From: Pseudomonadota bacterium
Lineage (GTDB): Bacteria > Pseudomonadota > Gammaproteobacteria > Pseudomonadales > UBA5518
Assembly: GCA_022705125.1 (NCBI GenBank)
Contig: JAKJFB010000228.1
Span: 1 to 5,201, forward strand
Length of the DNA: 5,201 nt
Direction: 5' to 3'
In this document: positions 1-5,201 of the stretch, piece by piece
How positions within the stretch are numbered: the stretch's first letter is position 1
Layout of the letters: each line of letters opens with the position of its first letter
The notes under the pieces: generated by a model
What the model was told of the DNA's origin: nothing
Seen by the model: the letters and a program-made list of their open reading frames with translations, nothing else
Database searches by the model: none
Position numbers and translations under genes: made by a program

Positions 1-333
1 ACCTCGGGGTGCGAGGACTTGAGGGCGCGCGCGCCCCGGAAAGTGGTCCAGTGTTTCGCGGTGCTGCTGTTGCCGGTGGACGTCATGGGAGCCTGGTGCC
101 TGTGGTGATTCGCGCGGGCGCAAATATATCGGCTGCGGCGACGGAATGGCAGTCCACGGGGGGATGCCGGCGCAAGTGCCAAGCCGTTAACAGTTTGGCG
201 CGATTGTCGCCCCGTGGCGCCAGGGCGGGCGTGTAGCAGCTGCAATGCCACGCTACGATGCGCTCGACCAGGGGTTGCGGCACGCGGGGCGGCGGCACCG
301 GCGATCGAAGAACTGCAGGCACGACGGGGCCAG
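1..333. other. leader region without a supported gene
   Basis: No convincing coding region was found here. One forward frame is open from the left edge to a stop at 106-108 (35 codons), so the tail of an upstream gene cannot be excluded, but its composition (many Cys, Arg and Trp) does not look like a known protein end. Other short open frames are arginine- and alanine-rich, as expected by chance in GC-rich DNA. The region holds the dyad at 178-199, an AT-rich patch at 122-129, a small hairpin at 208-219 (CGCC, CCGT loop, GGCG) and a weak -10-like TACGAT at 254-259 without a recognisable -35. Any promoter of the downstream TPP enzyme should lie here, but I cannot place it firmly. Confidence 0.5.
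178..199. promoter_or_regulatory. 22-bp imperfect dyad, candidate operator
   Basis: The sequence reads GCCAAGCCGTT followed by AACAGTTTGGC. The two 11-base halves are inverted copies matching at 9 of 11 positions, with perfect ends (GCCAA/TTGGC) and a perfect GTTAAC centre. This size and symmetry suit a dimeric repressor or activator. It lies about 135 bp before the chosen start of the TPP enzyme gene. No regulator gene is adjacent in the visible region, so the protein that would bind is unknown. A chance dyad is possible. Confidence 0.35.
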
Positions 334-2112
334 ATGACATCCAGCACGACCGACGCCGACGAGCGCAGCATCGCTGCGAGCAGCTGCGCCGATCTCATCG
401 TCCAGTACCTCGCGCTGCTCAACGTGCCGTACGTGTTCGGCGTGCCGGGCGGCAATATCGATCCGCTGCTGAACGCGCTGGCGCGGCACCAGCAGGCGAG
501 CGGGGTGCGGTGGGTGCTCACGCGCTCGGAGGCTGGCGCCGGCTTCATGGCCGACGGCTTCGCCCGCGCGAGCGGCCTGGTCGGCGTGTGCAGCGCGACT
601 TCCGGGCCGGGCTGCACCAACCTGCTGACGGCGGTCAGCAGCGCCTACGTCGAGGGCGTGCCGCTGCTGGTGATCACCGGGCAGAGCGCGATAAGCACCT
701 TCGGTCGCGGCGCGATGCAGGAGGGCGGCGGATCGGGCGCCGACATCATCCTGATGTTCCGTGGCTGCACGCGCTACAACGCGCTGGTCTCGCACCCGGA
801 ACAGCTCGAGCACAACCTGCTGGCGGCGCTCAGCCACGCCACGGGCCCGACGCCGGGGCCGGTGCACCTCAGCATCCCGCAGGACATCTTCAGCGCGCCG
901 ATCGCCTCGGGTCGCAACCCGATGTCGCGCTACGCCTTTTTCGGCCAGGAGATCACGCCCGACCGCCTGCTGCTGAACCGGCTGAGCATCCTGCTGCGCG
1001 CCTACCGGCGCGGCGTGTTCGTGATCGGTGAAGGTTGCGCCGGCGCGATGGCCGAGATCCTGCGCTATGCCGAGCACCGTGACTGGCCGATAGTCACCAC
1101 GCCGGCCGGACGTGGCTTGATGTCCGCGGACCACCCGCTCTACCGCGGCGTGTTCGGCACCGCCGGGCACGAGTCGGCGCGGCGCACGCTCACCGCGGAC
1201 GAAGCCGACATCGTGCTGGTGGTGGGGGCAAATCTCGACGAGAACGCAACCTGCGGCTGGGACGGCAGCACCATCCTGTCGCGGCGACTGCTGCATATCA
1301 GCAGCAACCCCGATCACCTGGCACGCTCGTACATGGCGCAGCTGAACCTGATGGGCAGCCCGCGCATCGTTTTCGCCTACCTGAACCAGGCGAGTGCCGG
1401 GCTCCCGGATCTCGAGGCGCAGGCCGACAACGCGGCGCTGCCGGCGCTGCGCAACGCGCACGGCTTGCCACGGCACATCAGCCTGCTGCACGTCGAGGAC
1501 TGCGGCACCGACACCGTGCCGCTCAACCCGCGGCGCCTGTTCTGGATGCTCAGCCAGAAGGTGCCCCCGCGCACGCGGCTCTATGCCGATGCCGGCAATG
1601 CCTTCTTCTGGGCGCTTCACTACTGGCATCCGCGCGGCGAGCGCGTGGTCACGGCCAACCGGATGCCGGTGTCGATGGGATTCGCCGCGATGGGCTGGGC
1701 CATCGGCGCGGCGGTCGGGGGCAAGCTCGCCGATCCGCGCGATCCGGTGCTCTGCATCACCGGCGACGGCAGCTACCTGATGAACGCCCAGGAGATCTCC
1801 GTCGCGCAACAACTGGGGCTGAACGTGGTGTACCTCGTGCTGAACAACGGCGTGCTCGGCACGGTGAAGCACGGGCAGCGCATGCGCGGGCTGCAGAACA
1901 CCGCCAATGAACTCCCGCCGACCGATTTCGCGCTGATGGCGCGGGCGATGGGCGTCGAGTCCTACCGCATCCGCAGCCTCGACGAGCTGGATACGCTCGG
2001 CGTCGAGAAGCTGTTCCGGCGCCATGGCCCGGTGCTGCTGGACGTGCTGGTCGATGCCGAAATCGCGCCGCCGATCGGTCAGCGCGTCAGGAACCTGCAA
2101 GGCCCTGCCTAG
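334..2112 (+). CDS. thiamine-diphosphate-dependent enzyme, acetolactate synthase large subunit-like
   Basis: This 592-residue protein has the three-domain layout of the acetolactate synthase/benzoylformate decarboxylase superfamily, whose members cleave or join 2-oxoacids through thiamine diphosphate. The N-terminal pyrimidine-binding domain covers about 15-185, with catalytic Glu66 in LTRSEAGAGFMADGFAR and the family-typical MQE at 128-130. The central domain covers about 205-350 (GVFVIGEGC and TPAGRGLMS). The C-terminal pyrophosphate/Mg domain covers about 395-570, with GDGS at 477-480 and the paired Asn at 504-505. The start at 334 is chosen because homology begins about 18 residues later; the in-frame GTG at 214 would add 40 residues with no domain character. 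The Shine-Dalgarno sequence is weak. The length (about 550-600) is normal for the family. There is no ilvN-like small subunit next to it, which argues against the biosynthetic holoenzyme; a catabolic or secondary 2-oxoacid enzyme is more likely. The class is certain from the motifs, but the substrate is not. Confidence 0.88.
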   Translation: MTSSTTDADERSIAASSCADLIVQYLALLNVPYVFGVPGGNIDPLLNALARHQQASGVRWVLTRSEAGAGFMADGFARASGLVGVCSATSGPGCTNLLTAVSSAYVEGVPLLVITGQSAISTFGRGAMQEGGGSGADIILMFRGCTRYNALVSHPEQLEHNLLAALSHATGPTPGPVHLSIPQDIFSAPIASGRNPMSRYAFFGQEITPDRLLLNRLSILLRAYRRGVFVIGEGCAGAMAEILRYAEHRDWPIVTTPAGRGLMSADHPLYRGVFGTAGHESARRTLTADEADIVLVVGANLDENATCGWDGSTILSRRLLHISSNPDHLARSYMAQLNLMGSPRIVFAYLNQASAGLPDLEAQADNAALPALRNAHGLPRHISLLHVEDCGTDTVPLNPRRLFWMLSQKVPPRTRLYADAGNAFFWALHYWHPRGERVVTANRMPVSMGFAAMGWAIGAAVGGKLADPRDPVLCITGDGSYLMNAQEISVAQQLGLNVVYLVLNNGVLGTVKHGQRMRGLQNTANELPPTDFALMARAMGVESYRIRSLDELDTLGVEKLFRRHGPVLLDVLVDAEIAPPIGQRVRNLQGPA

Positions 2113-2155
2113 CTTCACCTTGTGGGTCGCCCCGTGGGTCGCCATTCATGACGAC

Positions 2156-2167
2156 ACCTGCGCAGGT
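2156..2167. repeat. perfect 12-bp palindrome ACCTGCGCAGGT
   Basis: This exact self-complementary 12-mer sits between units 1 and 2 of array 1. Its halves resemble the REP head in the two directions: ACCTGC is also seen at the outer end of inverted unit 3 (2233-2238), and GCAGGTC is its complement. I infer that it is the joint of two head remnants facing away from each other rather than a protein site, but a regulator site cannot be excluded. Confidence 0.5.
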
Positions 2168-2170
2168 CCA

Positions 2171-2240
2171 CCGTAGGTCGCCATTCATGGCGAAATGTGC
2201 GTTGCCGAATGCATTTGTCGCCATGAATGGCGACCTGCGG
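2171..2240. repeat. inverted REP pair (BIME-like) in array 1
   Basis: Unit 2 (2171-2197) and unit 3 (2212-2240) face each other across 14 bases. Unit 2 matches the reverse complement of unit 3 at 26 of its 27 bases, with a 2-base gap in the tail (GCGA-AATG against GCGACAAATG). Besides the two small hairpins, the whole pair could fold into one long hairpin of about 26 bp with the loop at 2198-2211. Facing pairs of this kind are the basic form of BIMEs in enterobacteria and of REP doublets in Pseudomonas. Confidence 0.8.
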
Positions 2241-2269
2241 GGAGGGTCCGCAGCCGCGGGTGGCGCGAC

Positions 2270-2275
2270 TATACT
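2270..2275 (+). promoter_or_regulatory. probable -10 box of the permease gene
   Basis: TATACT differs from the sigma-70 consensus TATAAT at one position. It lies 28 bp before the ATG, which would give a short leader of about 20 bases. The expected -35 position (about 2247-2252, TCCGCA) does not match TTGACA, so the promoter is either weak at -35 or needs an activator. The end of palindrome array 1 lies immediately upstream of that -35 position. Confidence 0.5.
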
Positions 2276-2290
2276 TTCGCCACCATCCCC

Positions 2291-2295
2291 GGAGA
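2291..2295 (+). promoter_or_regulatory. Shine-Dalgarno sequence of the permease gene
   Basis: GGAGA lies 8 bases before the ATG at 2304. This decides the start: the in-frame upstream ATG at 2148 lies inside REP unit 1 and would add a repeat-encoded, non-homologous extension of 52 residues. Confidence 0.8.
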
Positions 2296-2303
2296 ATCCC
2301 CTC

Positions 2304-3911
2304 ATGGCCGATACGCGAGCCCCCGCCGCCGCCACCGGGCTGCGCCGGCTGTTCATGCGCAAGTCCGTGGCGCAGATGCATGCCGAGCACGCGCAGGGCG
2401 AACTGAAGAAGAGCCTGGGTGCGCTCAACCTGGTATCGCTGGGCATCGGCTGTATCATCGGCACCGGGATCTTCGTGCTCACGGGGCGCGCCGCGGCCCA
2501 ATTCGCCGGTCCGGGCATCATGATCTCCTTCGTGATCACCGGCGTGCTCTGCGCCTTCGTCGCGCTGTGCTACGCCGAGCTCGCCGCGATGCTGCCGGTC
2601 TCCGGTTCGGCCTACTCCTATTCCTATGCCTCGATGGGCGAACTGGTGGCGTGGTTCATGGGGCTGCTGCTGGTGCTGGAATACGGGCTCGCGGCCGCCA
2701 CGGTTGCCGTGGGCTGGTCCAGTTACGCGGTGAGCCTGCTGCACGACATCGGCATCATTATCCCGCCCGAGCTGACCGCGGCGCCGGGTGTGGCGGTGCG
2801 CCAGGGCGGCGAGATCGTGGCCCACGGCGTCGCGAACGTGCCGGCGATACTCGCGATCGGCGCGGTCACGGCGCTGCTGGTCGTCGGTATCCAGGAATCC
2901 GCCACGGCCAACAATATCATCGTGGTGATCAAGCTCGCCGTCGTGATCGCCTTCATCTGCGTGGGGGCCTTCTTCGTCGATCCCGCCAACTGGCACCCGA
3001 TGATTCCCGAGCAGGTGCCGCCGCCGCCCGAGGGGGCCGAGCGCGGCCTCTGGGCCGACATCAGGCGCGCGCTCCTCGACGTGATCACGGCGGAGAACAC
3101 CTCGCGCTACGGCATCGGCGGCATCATCACCGCGGCGGCCACGATCTTCTTCGCGTATCTGGGTTTCGAGGCCGTGTCGACGGCCGGTGCCGAGGCGCGC
3201 GATCCCGCGCGCGACATGCCGATCGGGATCATCGGCTCGTTGCTCGTCTGCACCGCGCTCTACATCCTCACCTCGGCGGTGCTGGTGGGCATCGTGCCCT
3301 ATGCGGAGCTCGATACGCCGGCGCCCATCGCGGTGGCGGTCAACGCGATGGGGATGCCGTGGTTCGCGGTGCTGGTGAAGATCGGCGCCATCGCCGGCAT
3401 CTCGTCGGTGATGCTGGTGCTGCTCTATGGCCAGACGCGGATCTTCTACACGATGGCGCGCGACGGCCTGTTGCCCGCGGCCTTCGCGCGCGTGCACCCG
3501 AGGTACCGCACGCCGTGGATCGATACGCTGATCGTCGGCGTCGTCACCGCCGGCTTCGCCGGGTTCATGTCGCTGGACGCGCTGGCCAACCTGACCAACG
3601 TGGGATCGCTCGCGGCCTTCGGCCTGGTGTGCCTGACCGTGCTGTACCTGCGCGTGACGCAGCCGGCGCTGGACCGTCCGTTCCGCGCGCCGCTGTTCCC
3701 GCTGGTGCCGGTGATCGGCGCGCTGATGTGCGGCCTGCTGCTGATGTCGTTGATGGCGCACGCCGAGACGCGTGACTTCTTCCTCGTCTACCTCGGCGGC
3801 GGCATCCTGCTGTATTTCGTCTACGGCATGCGCCACTCGAAGCTCGGCAAGGGCGAGATCGTGACCGGCGCGGAACCCGTGCCCGACCTGCCGAAGCGCC
3901 TGGATGTCTGA
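2304..3911 (+). CDS. APC-superfamily amino acid permease, CAT-type
   Basis: This 535-residue inner-membrane transporter takes up an amino acid, probably by coupling to an ion gradient as is usual for the APC superfamily. The N-terminal segment (LFMRKSVAQMHAE, then LKKSLGALNLVSLGIG) is typical of bacterial cationic amino acid transporter (CAT, TC 2.A.3.3) homologues such as YfnA or GkApcT. The unwound first helix carries GIGCIIGTGIF at 47-57; the sixth helix carries FAYLGFEAVST at 283-293, followed by EARDPARDMP at 297-306. GQTRIFYTMARDGLLP is at 376-391. About 12 membrane helices can be seen, with a polar C-terminal tail from about 510. An unusually long hydrophilic stretch at about 228-266, with five consecutive prolines at 238-242, lies between helices 5 and 6; relatives have a shorter link there. 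The gene has its own probable promoter and lies between two palindrome arrays. The family is clear; the substrate is not decided by the sequence. Confidence 0.92.
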   Translation: MADTRAPAAATGLRRLFMRKSVAQMHAEHAQGELKKSLGALNLVSLGIGCIIGTGIFVLTGRAAAQFAGPGIMISFVITGVLCAFVALCYAELAAMLPVSGSAYSYSYASMGELVAWFMGLLLVLEYGLAAATVAVGWSSYAVSLLHDIGIIIPPELTAAPGVAVRQGGEIVAHGVANVPAILAIGAVTALLVVGIQESATANNIIVVIKLAVVIAFICVGAFFVDPANWHPMIPEQVPPPPEGAERGLWADIRRALLDVITAENTSRYGIGGIITAAATIFFAYLGFEAVSTAGAEARDPARDMPIGIIGSLLVCTALYILTSAVLVGIVPYAELDTPAPIAVAVNAMGMPWFAVLVKIGAIAGISSVMLVLLYGQTRIFYTMARDGLLPAAFARVHPRYRTPWIDTLIVGVVTAGFAGFMSLDALANLTNVGSLAAFGLVCLTVLYLRVTQPALDRPFRAPLFPLVPVIGALMCGLLLMSLMAHAETRDFFLVYLGGGILLYFVYGMRHSKLGKGEIVTGAEPVPDLPKRLDV

Positions 3912-3917
3912 GCGGGC

Positions 3918-4007
3918 GTAGGTCCGGTTTCAAGCGGACATTTGTCCGCATGAATGCAGAGGTCGGGATGTCCGCATGAATGCGGATCCACGGGAATGCT
4001 GACCCAC
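3918..4007. repeat. REP-like palindrome array 2 (TCCGCAT/ATGCGGA type)
   Basis: The array begins 6 bp after the permease stop codon. Unit A (3918-3943) reads forward: head GTAGG, stem GTCCGGTT/AAGCGGAC with one G-G mismatch and a TC loop. Unit B (3943-3963) is inverted, with stem TCCGCAT/ATGCAGA (one mismatch) and a GA loop on this strand. Unit C (3969-3991) is inverted with a perfect 7-bp stem TCCGCAT/ATGCGGA; its reverse-strand head is GTGGA. A half unit (3994-4007), whose reverse strand reads GTGGGTCAGCATTC, has a head, left arm and loop but no right arm. The core ATTCAT, the head and the tail ACAAATG are shared with array 1, but the stem bases differ in a paired way. The array could shape the 3' end of the permease mRNA. 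Confidence 0.82.
3934..3949. repeat. inverted repeat GCGGACA-TT-TGTCCGC
   Basis: The tails of units A and B of array 2 meet in a perfect 7-bp inverted repeat with a 2-base centre. It overlaps the right arm of unit A and the left arm of unit B, so this hairpin excludes full pairing of both neighbours. It lies 23 bases after the permease stop. No T run follows, so it is not a classical intrinsic terminator. Confidence 0.65.
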
Positions 4008-4135
4008 GGCATCAGTGCGGCCAGTGCACCCATGTTTAACCGGCAGGTGGCGCGCAACGTCCATTCCTCCGCCAGTGCCAGCGTGGCGGTGCGCGCCTCG
4101 GGACGCGCCCACCGTGGCGCCGTGTCGTTTCAGGC

Positions 4136-4141
4136 TAGAAT
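4136..4141 (+). promoter_or_regulatory. probable -10 box of dedA
   Basis: TAGAAT matches TATAAT at five of six positions and lies 47 bp before the dedA ATG. At 17-bp spacing the -35 position (4113-4118) reads CGTGGC, which is poor. Positions 4010-4130 otherwise show no gene or repeat that I recognise. Confidence 0.4.
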
Positions 4142-4179
4142 TGGTCCCGTTGCCGCGCCATCACGGCGTGGCCCCGCCC

Positions 4180-4183
4180 GGAG
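4180..4183 (+). promoter_or_regulatory. Shine-Dalgarno sequence of dedA
   Basis: GGAG lies 5 bases before the ATG at 4189. It supports this start over the in-frame GTG at 4015, which would add 58 residues with no similarity to the family. Confidence 0.7.
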
Positions 4184-4188
4184 CCTTC

Positions 4189-4854
4189 ATGGAATTCGTT
4201 CACTGGTTCATCGACTTCTTCCTGCATCTCGACCGCCACCTCGCCGAGATCATCGCGCAGTACGGCGTGCACACCTACACGTTGCTGTTCGCCATCGTGT
4301 TCTGCGAGACCGGGCTGGTGGTGACGCCGATACTCCCGGGCGATTCGCTGCTGTTCGCGGCCGGCGCCTTCGCGGCGCTCGGCAGCCTGGACGTCTGGGT
4401 GTTGTTCTGGCTCCTCACGGTCGCGGCGATCCTCGGCGACACGGTCAACTATTCGATCGGCCGCTACGTCGGGCCGAAGGTCTTCCACTATCCCAAGTCG
4501 CGCTTCTTCAACCCCGAGCACCTGCAGAAGACCCACGCCTTCTACGAGAAGTACGGCGGCAAGACCATCATCATCGCGCGCTTCATCCCGATCATCCGGA
4601 CCTTCGCCCCCTTCGTGGCGGGCATCGGCGCGATGAGCTACGGCAAGTTCGCTGCCTACAACGTGGTCGGCGCCGTGCTCTGGGTGGGGATCTGCGTGTT
4701 CGCGGGCTACCTGTTCGGCAATGTGCCGGTGGTGAAGGAGAATTTCAGCGTGGTCGTGGTCGCGATCGTGGTGCTCTCCCTGATGCCCGCGGTGATCGGC
4801 GTGATCAGGCACCGGCGCGAGGCGGCGGCACAGCGCTCGCCAGCGGGGTCTTAG
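4189..4854 (+). CDS. dedA: DedA-family inner membrane protein (VTT/SNARE-associated domain)
   Basis: This 221-residue protein closely resembles E. coli DedA (219 residues) from the first residues onward, which fixes the start. Seen in order: [19 protein letters not shown] at 38-56, the GD-VNY-IGR segment at 83-92, [20 protein letters not shown] at 120-139, then [10 protein letters not shown] at 142-151 and a final helix at about 187-206 followed by a basic tail. Glu40, Asp52, Arg131 and Arg137 correspond to the acidic and arginine residues needed for function in the E. coli relative YqjA. DedA proteins have membrane helices plus re-entrant loops. Family members support envelope integrity and proton-motive-force homeostasis, and some recycle undecaprenyl phosphate or other lipids across the membrane; the exact role of this copy is inferred. 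It probably has its own promoter and converges on the regulator gene. Confidence 0.93.
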   Translation: MEFVHWFIDFFLHLDRHLAEIIAQYGVHTYTLLFAIVFCETGLVVTPILPGDSLLFAAGAFAALGSLDVWVLFWLLTVAAILGDTVNYSIGRYVGPKVFHYPKSRFFNPEHLQKTHAFYEKYGGKTIIIARFIPIIRTFAPFVAGIGAMSYGKFAAYNVVGAVLWVGICVFAGYLFGNVPVVKENFSVVVVAIVVLSLMPAVIGVIRHRREAAAQRSPAGS

Positions 4855-4867
4855 GTCCGCTCCCGCC

Positions 4868-5201
4868 CTATGCCCTGGCGCGGCGCATCGTCATCGCGTG
4901 CTGGAAGCGGGAAGCCGGGTGGGTATTGATGGTCACCTGGGCAATCTTGCCGTCGTCCGTCTTGTAGCTGCGACGTACCTCGAGCGCCGCCGATCCCTCC
5001 TTGACCCTGAGGGCAGCCGCCAGCGCCGGGGAAACCAGCGTGGCGGAAATCTGCTGCTGGACCTCGACGATGCTCAGGCCGAACATGTCCTCGATCAGGG
5101 GAAAGATCGGGCCGCTATGGCGCTGCAGCAGCCTGCCCACCGCGGCATAGGCACGGTTGATGTAATACTCCGCCCTGCAAACCGGCGCATCGACGCCTTC
5201 C
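4868..5201 (-). CDS. GntR-family regulator, HutC-type, C-terminal UTRA domain (5' end outside window)
   Basis: The reading frame is open from the right edge to the TAG at 4868-4870, giving the last 110 residues of the protein. The visible part fits a UTRA ligand-binding domain, the effector domain of HutC-subfamily GntR regulators: PVCRAEYYINRAYAAV near the left, PLIEDMFGLSIVEVQQQI in the middle, then AAALRVKEGSAALEVRR and a closing strand region ending NTHPASRF. The DNA-binding winged helix must lie beyond the window. The GTG at 5138-5140 is an internal Val, not a start, because the homology continues upstream of it. Members usually repress a nearby catabolic or transport operon and release DNA on binding a small molecule. 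The ligand cannot be told from this fragment, and its targets probably lie to the right, since the genes to the left converge on it. Confidence 0.8.
   Translation of the reverse strand, partial: EGVDAPVCRAEYYINRAYAAVGRLLQRHSGPIFPLIEDMFGLSIVEVQQQISATLVSPALAAALRVKEGSAALEVRRSYKTDDGKIAQVTINTHPASRFQHAMTMRRARA

Larger units (their letters stand above)
2122..2240. repeat. REP-like palindrome array 1 (TCGCCAT/ATGGCGA type)
   Basis: The array starts 10 bp after the TPP enzyme stop and ends about 30 bp before the permease -10 box. It contains four units. Unit 0 (2122-2131) is a half unit, GTGGGTCGCC. Unit 1 (2134-2156) has head GTGGG and stem TCGCCAT/ATGACGA with one mismatch around a TC loop. Unit 2 (2173-2197) has head GTAGG and a perfect 7-bp stem TCGCCAT/ATGGCGA with a TC loop. 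Unit 3 (2212-2240) is the same element in the opposite direction. A GTAG-type head, a short stem and a tail are the hallmarks of bacterial REP sequences; the assignment to REP is by architecture, not by database match. Such elements after stop codons can stabilise mRNA ends or weaken readthrough. Confidence 0.85.

Noticed and set aside
1..108. C-terminal end of an upstream forward gene
   Set aside because: The frame is open to the stop at 106-108, but only 35 codons are visible and they match no family I know; no coding evidence beyond openness.
253..2145. A 630-codon open frame on the reverse strand opposite the TPP enzyme
   Set aside because: It mirrors the forward gene almost exactly, and its product is rich in Arg, His, Gln and Ala without any domain. 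This is the usual antisense shadow of a GC-rich gene; the forward frame has complete family motifs.
2122..2240. A CRISPR array
   Set aside because: The units are palindromic, imperfect, irregularly spaced and partly inverted. Spacers of uniform length are absent.
2115..3836. A 573-codon open frame on the reverse strand opposite the permease
   Set aside because: Its product is extremely rich in His, Arg, Asp and Gln with no recognisable fold, whereas the forward strand encodes a clear membrane transporter. It is a shadow frame.
3934..3949. An intrinsic terminator for the permease
   Set aside because: The hairpin is real, but only a short TTT lies inside it and none follows, and it is better explained as the meeting point of two REP units.
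4842..4861. A terminator hairpin AGCGG/CCGCT over the dedA stop codon
   Set aside because: The stem is only 5 bp with a 10-base loop and no T run follows; such hairpins are frequent by chance in GC-rich DNA.

Overview
The window is GC-rich throughout and comes from a proteobacterium, most likely a gammaproteobacterium. The evidence is the very E. coli-like DedA protein, the codon usage rich in G and C at third positions, and intergenic REP-like palindromes with a GTAGG-type head of the kind known from Pseudomonas and Xanthomonadales. No species can be named from the sequence alone.

Layout, left to right. Positions 1-333 hold no gene I can support, but contain a 22-bp imperfect dyad (178-199) that could be an operator. 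Positions 334-2112 (+) encode a thiamine-diphosphate enzyme of the acetolactate synthase/benzoylformate decarboxylase superfamily with no regulatory subunit beside it. Positions 2122-2240 are an array of REP-like palindromes. Positions 2304-3911 (+) encode an APC-superfamily amino acid permease of the CAT type, with a good -10 box and Shine-Dalgarno sequence. Positions 3918-4007 are a second palindrome array. Positions 4189-4854 (+) encode a DedA membrane protein with its own probable promoter. Positions 4868-5201 (-) are the C-terminal end of a GntR/HutC-type regulator (UTRA domain), which runs off the right edge and converges on dedA with 13 bp between the stop codons.

The genes do not form an obvious pathway. 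The three forward genes are separated by palindrome arrays and probable promoters, so they are probably separate transcription units. The TPP enzyme and permease could both touch amino acid or 2-oxoacid metabolism, but that is only inference from adjacency.

The most notable structure is the pair of palindrome arrays on either side of the permease gene. Read in opposite directions, both have the same order: a truncated half unit, two direct units, then one inverted unit. The stems differ between the arrays by paired, compensatory base changes, while the head, loop core and tail are kept. This looks like two subfamilies of one REP element family, possibly spread by a RAYT-type transposase elsewhere in the genome. 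I found no clear new defence, CRISPR or toxin system here.
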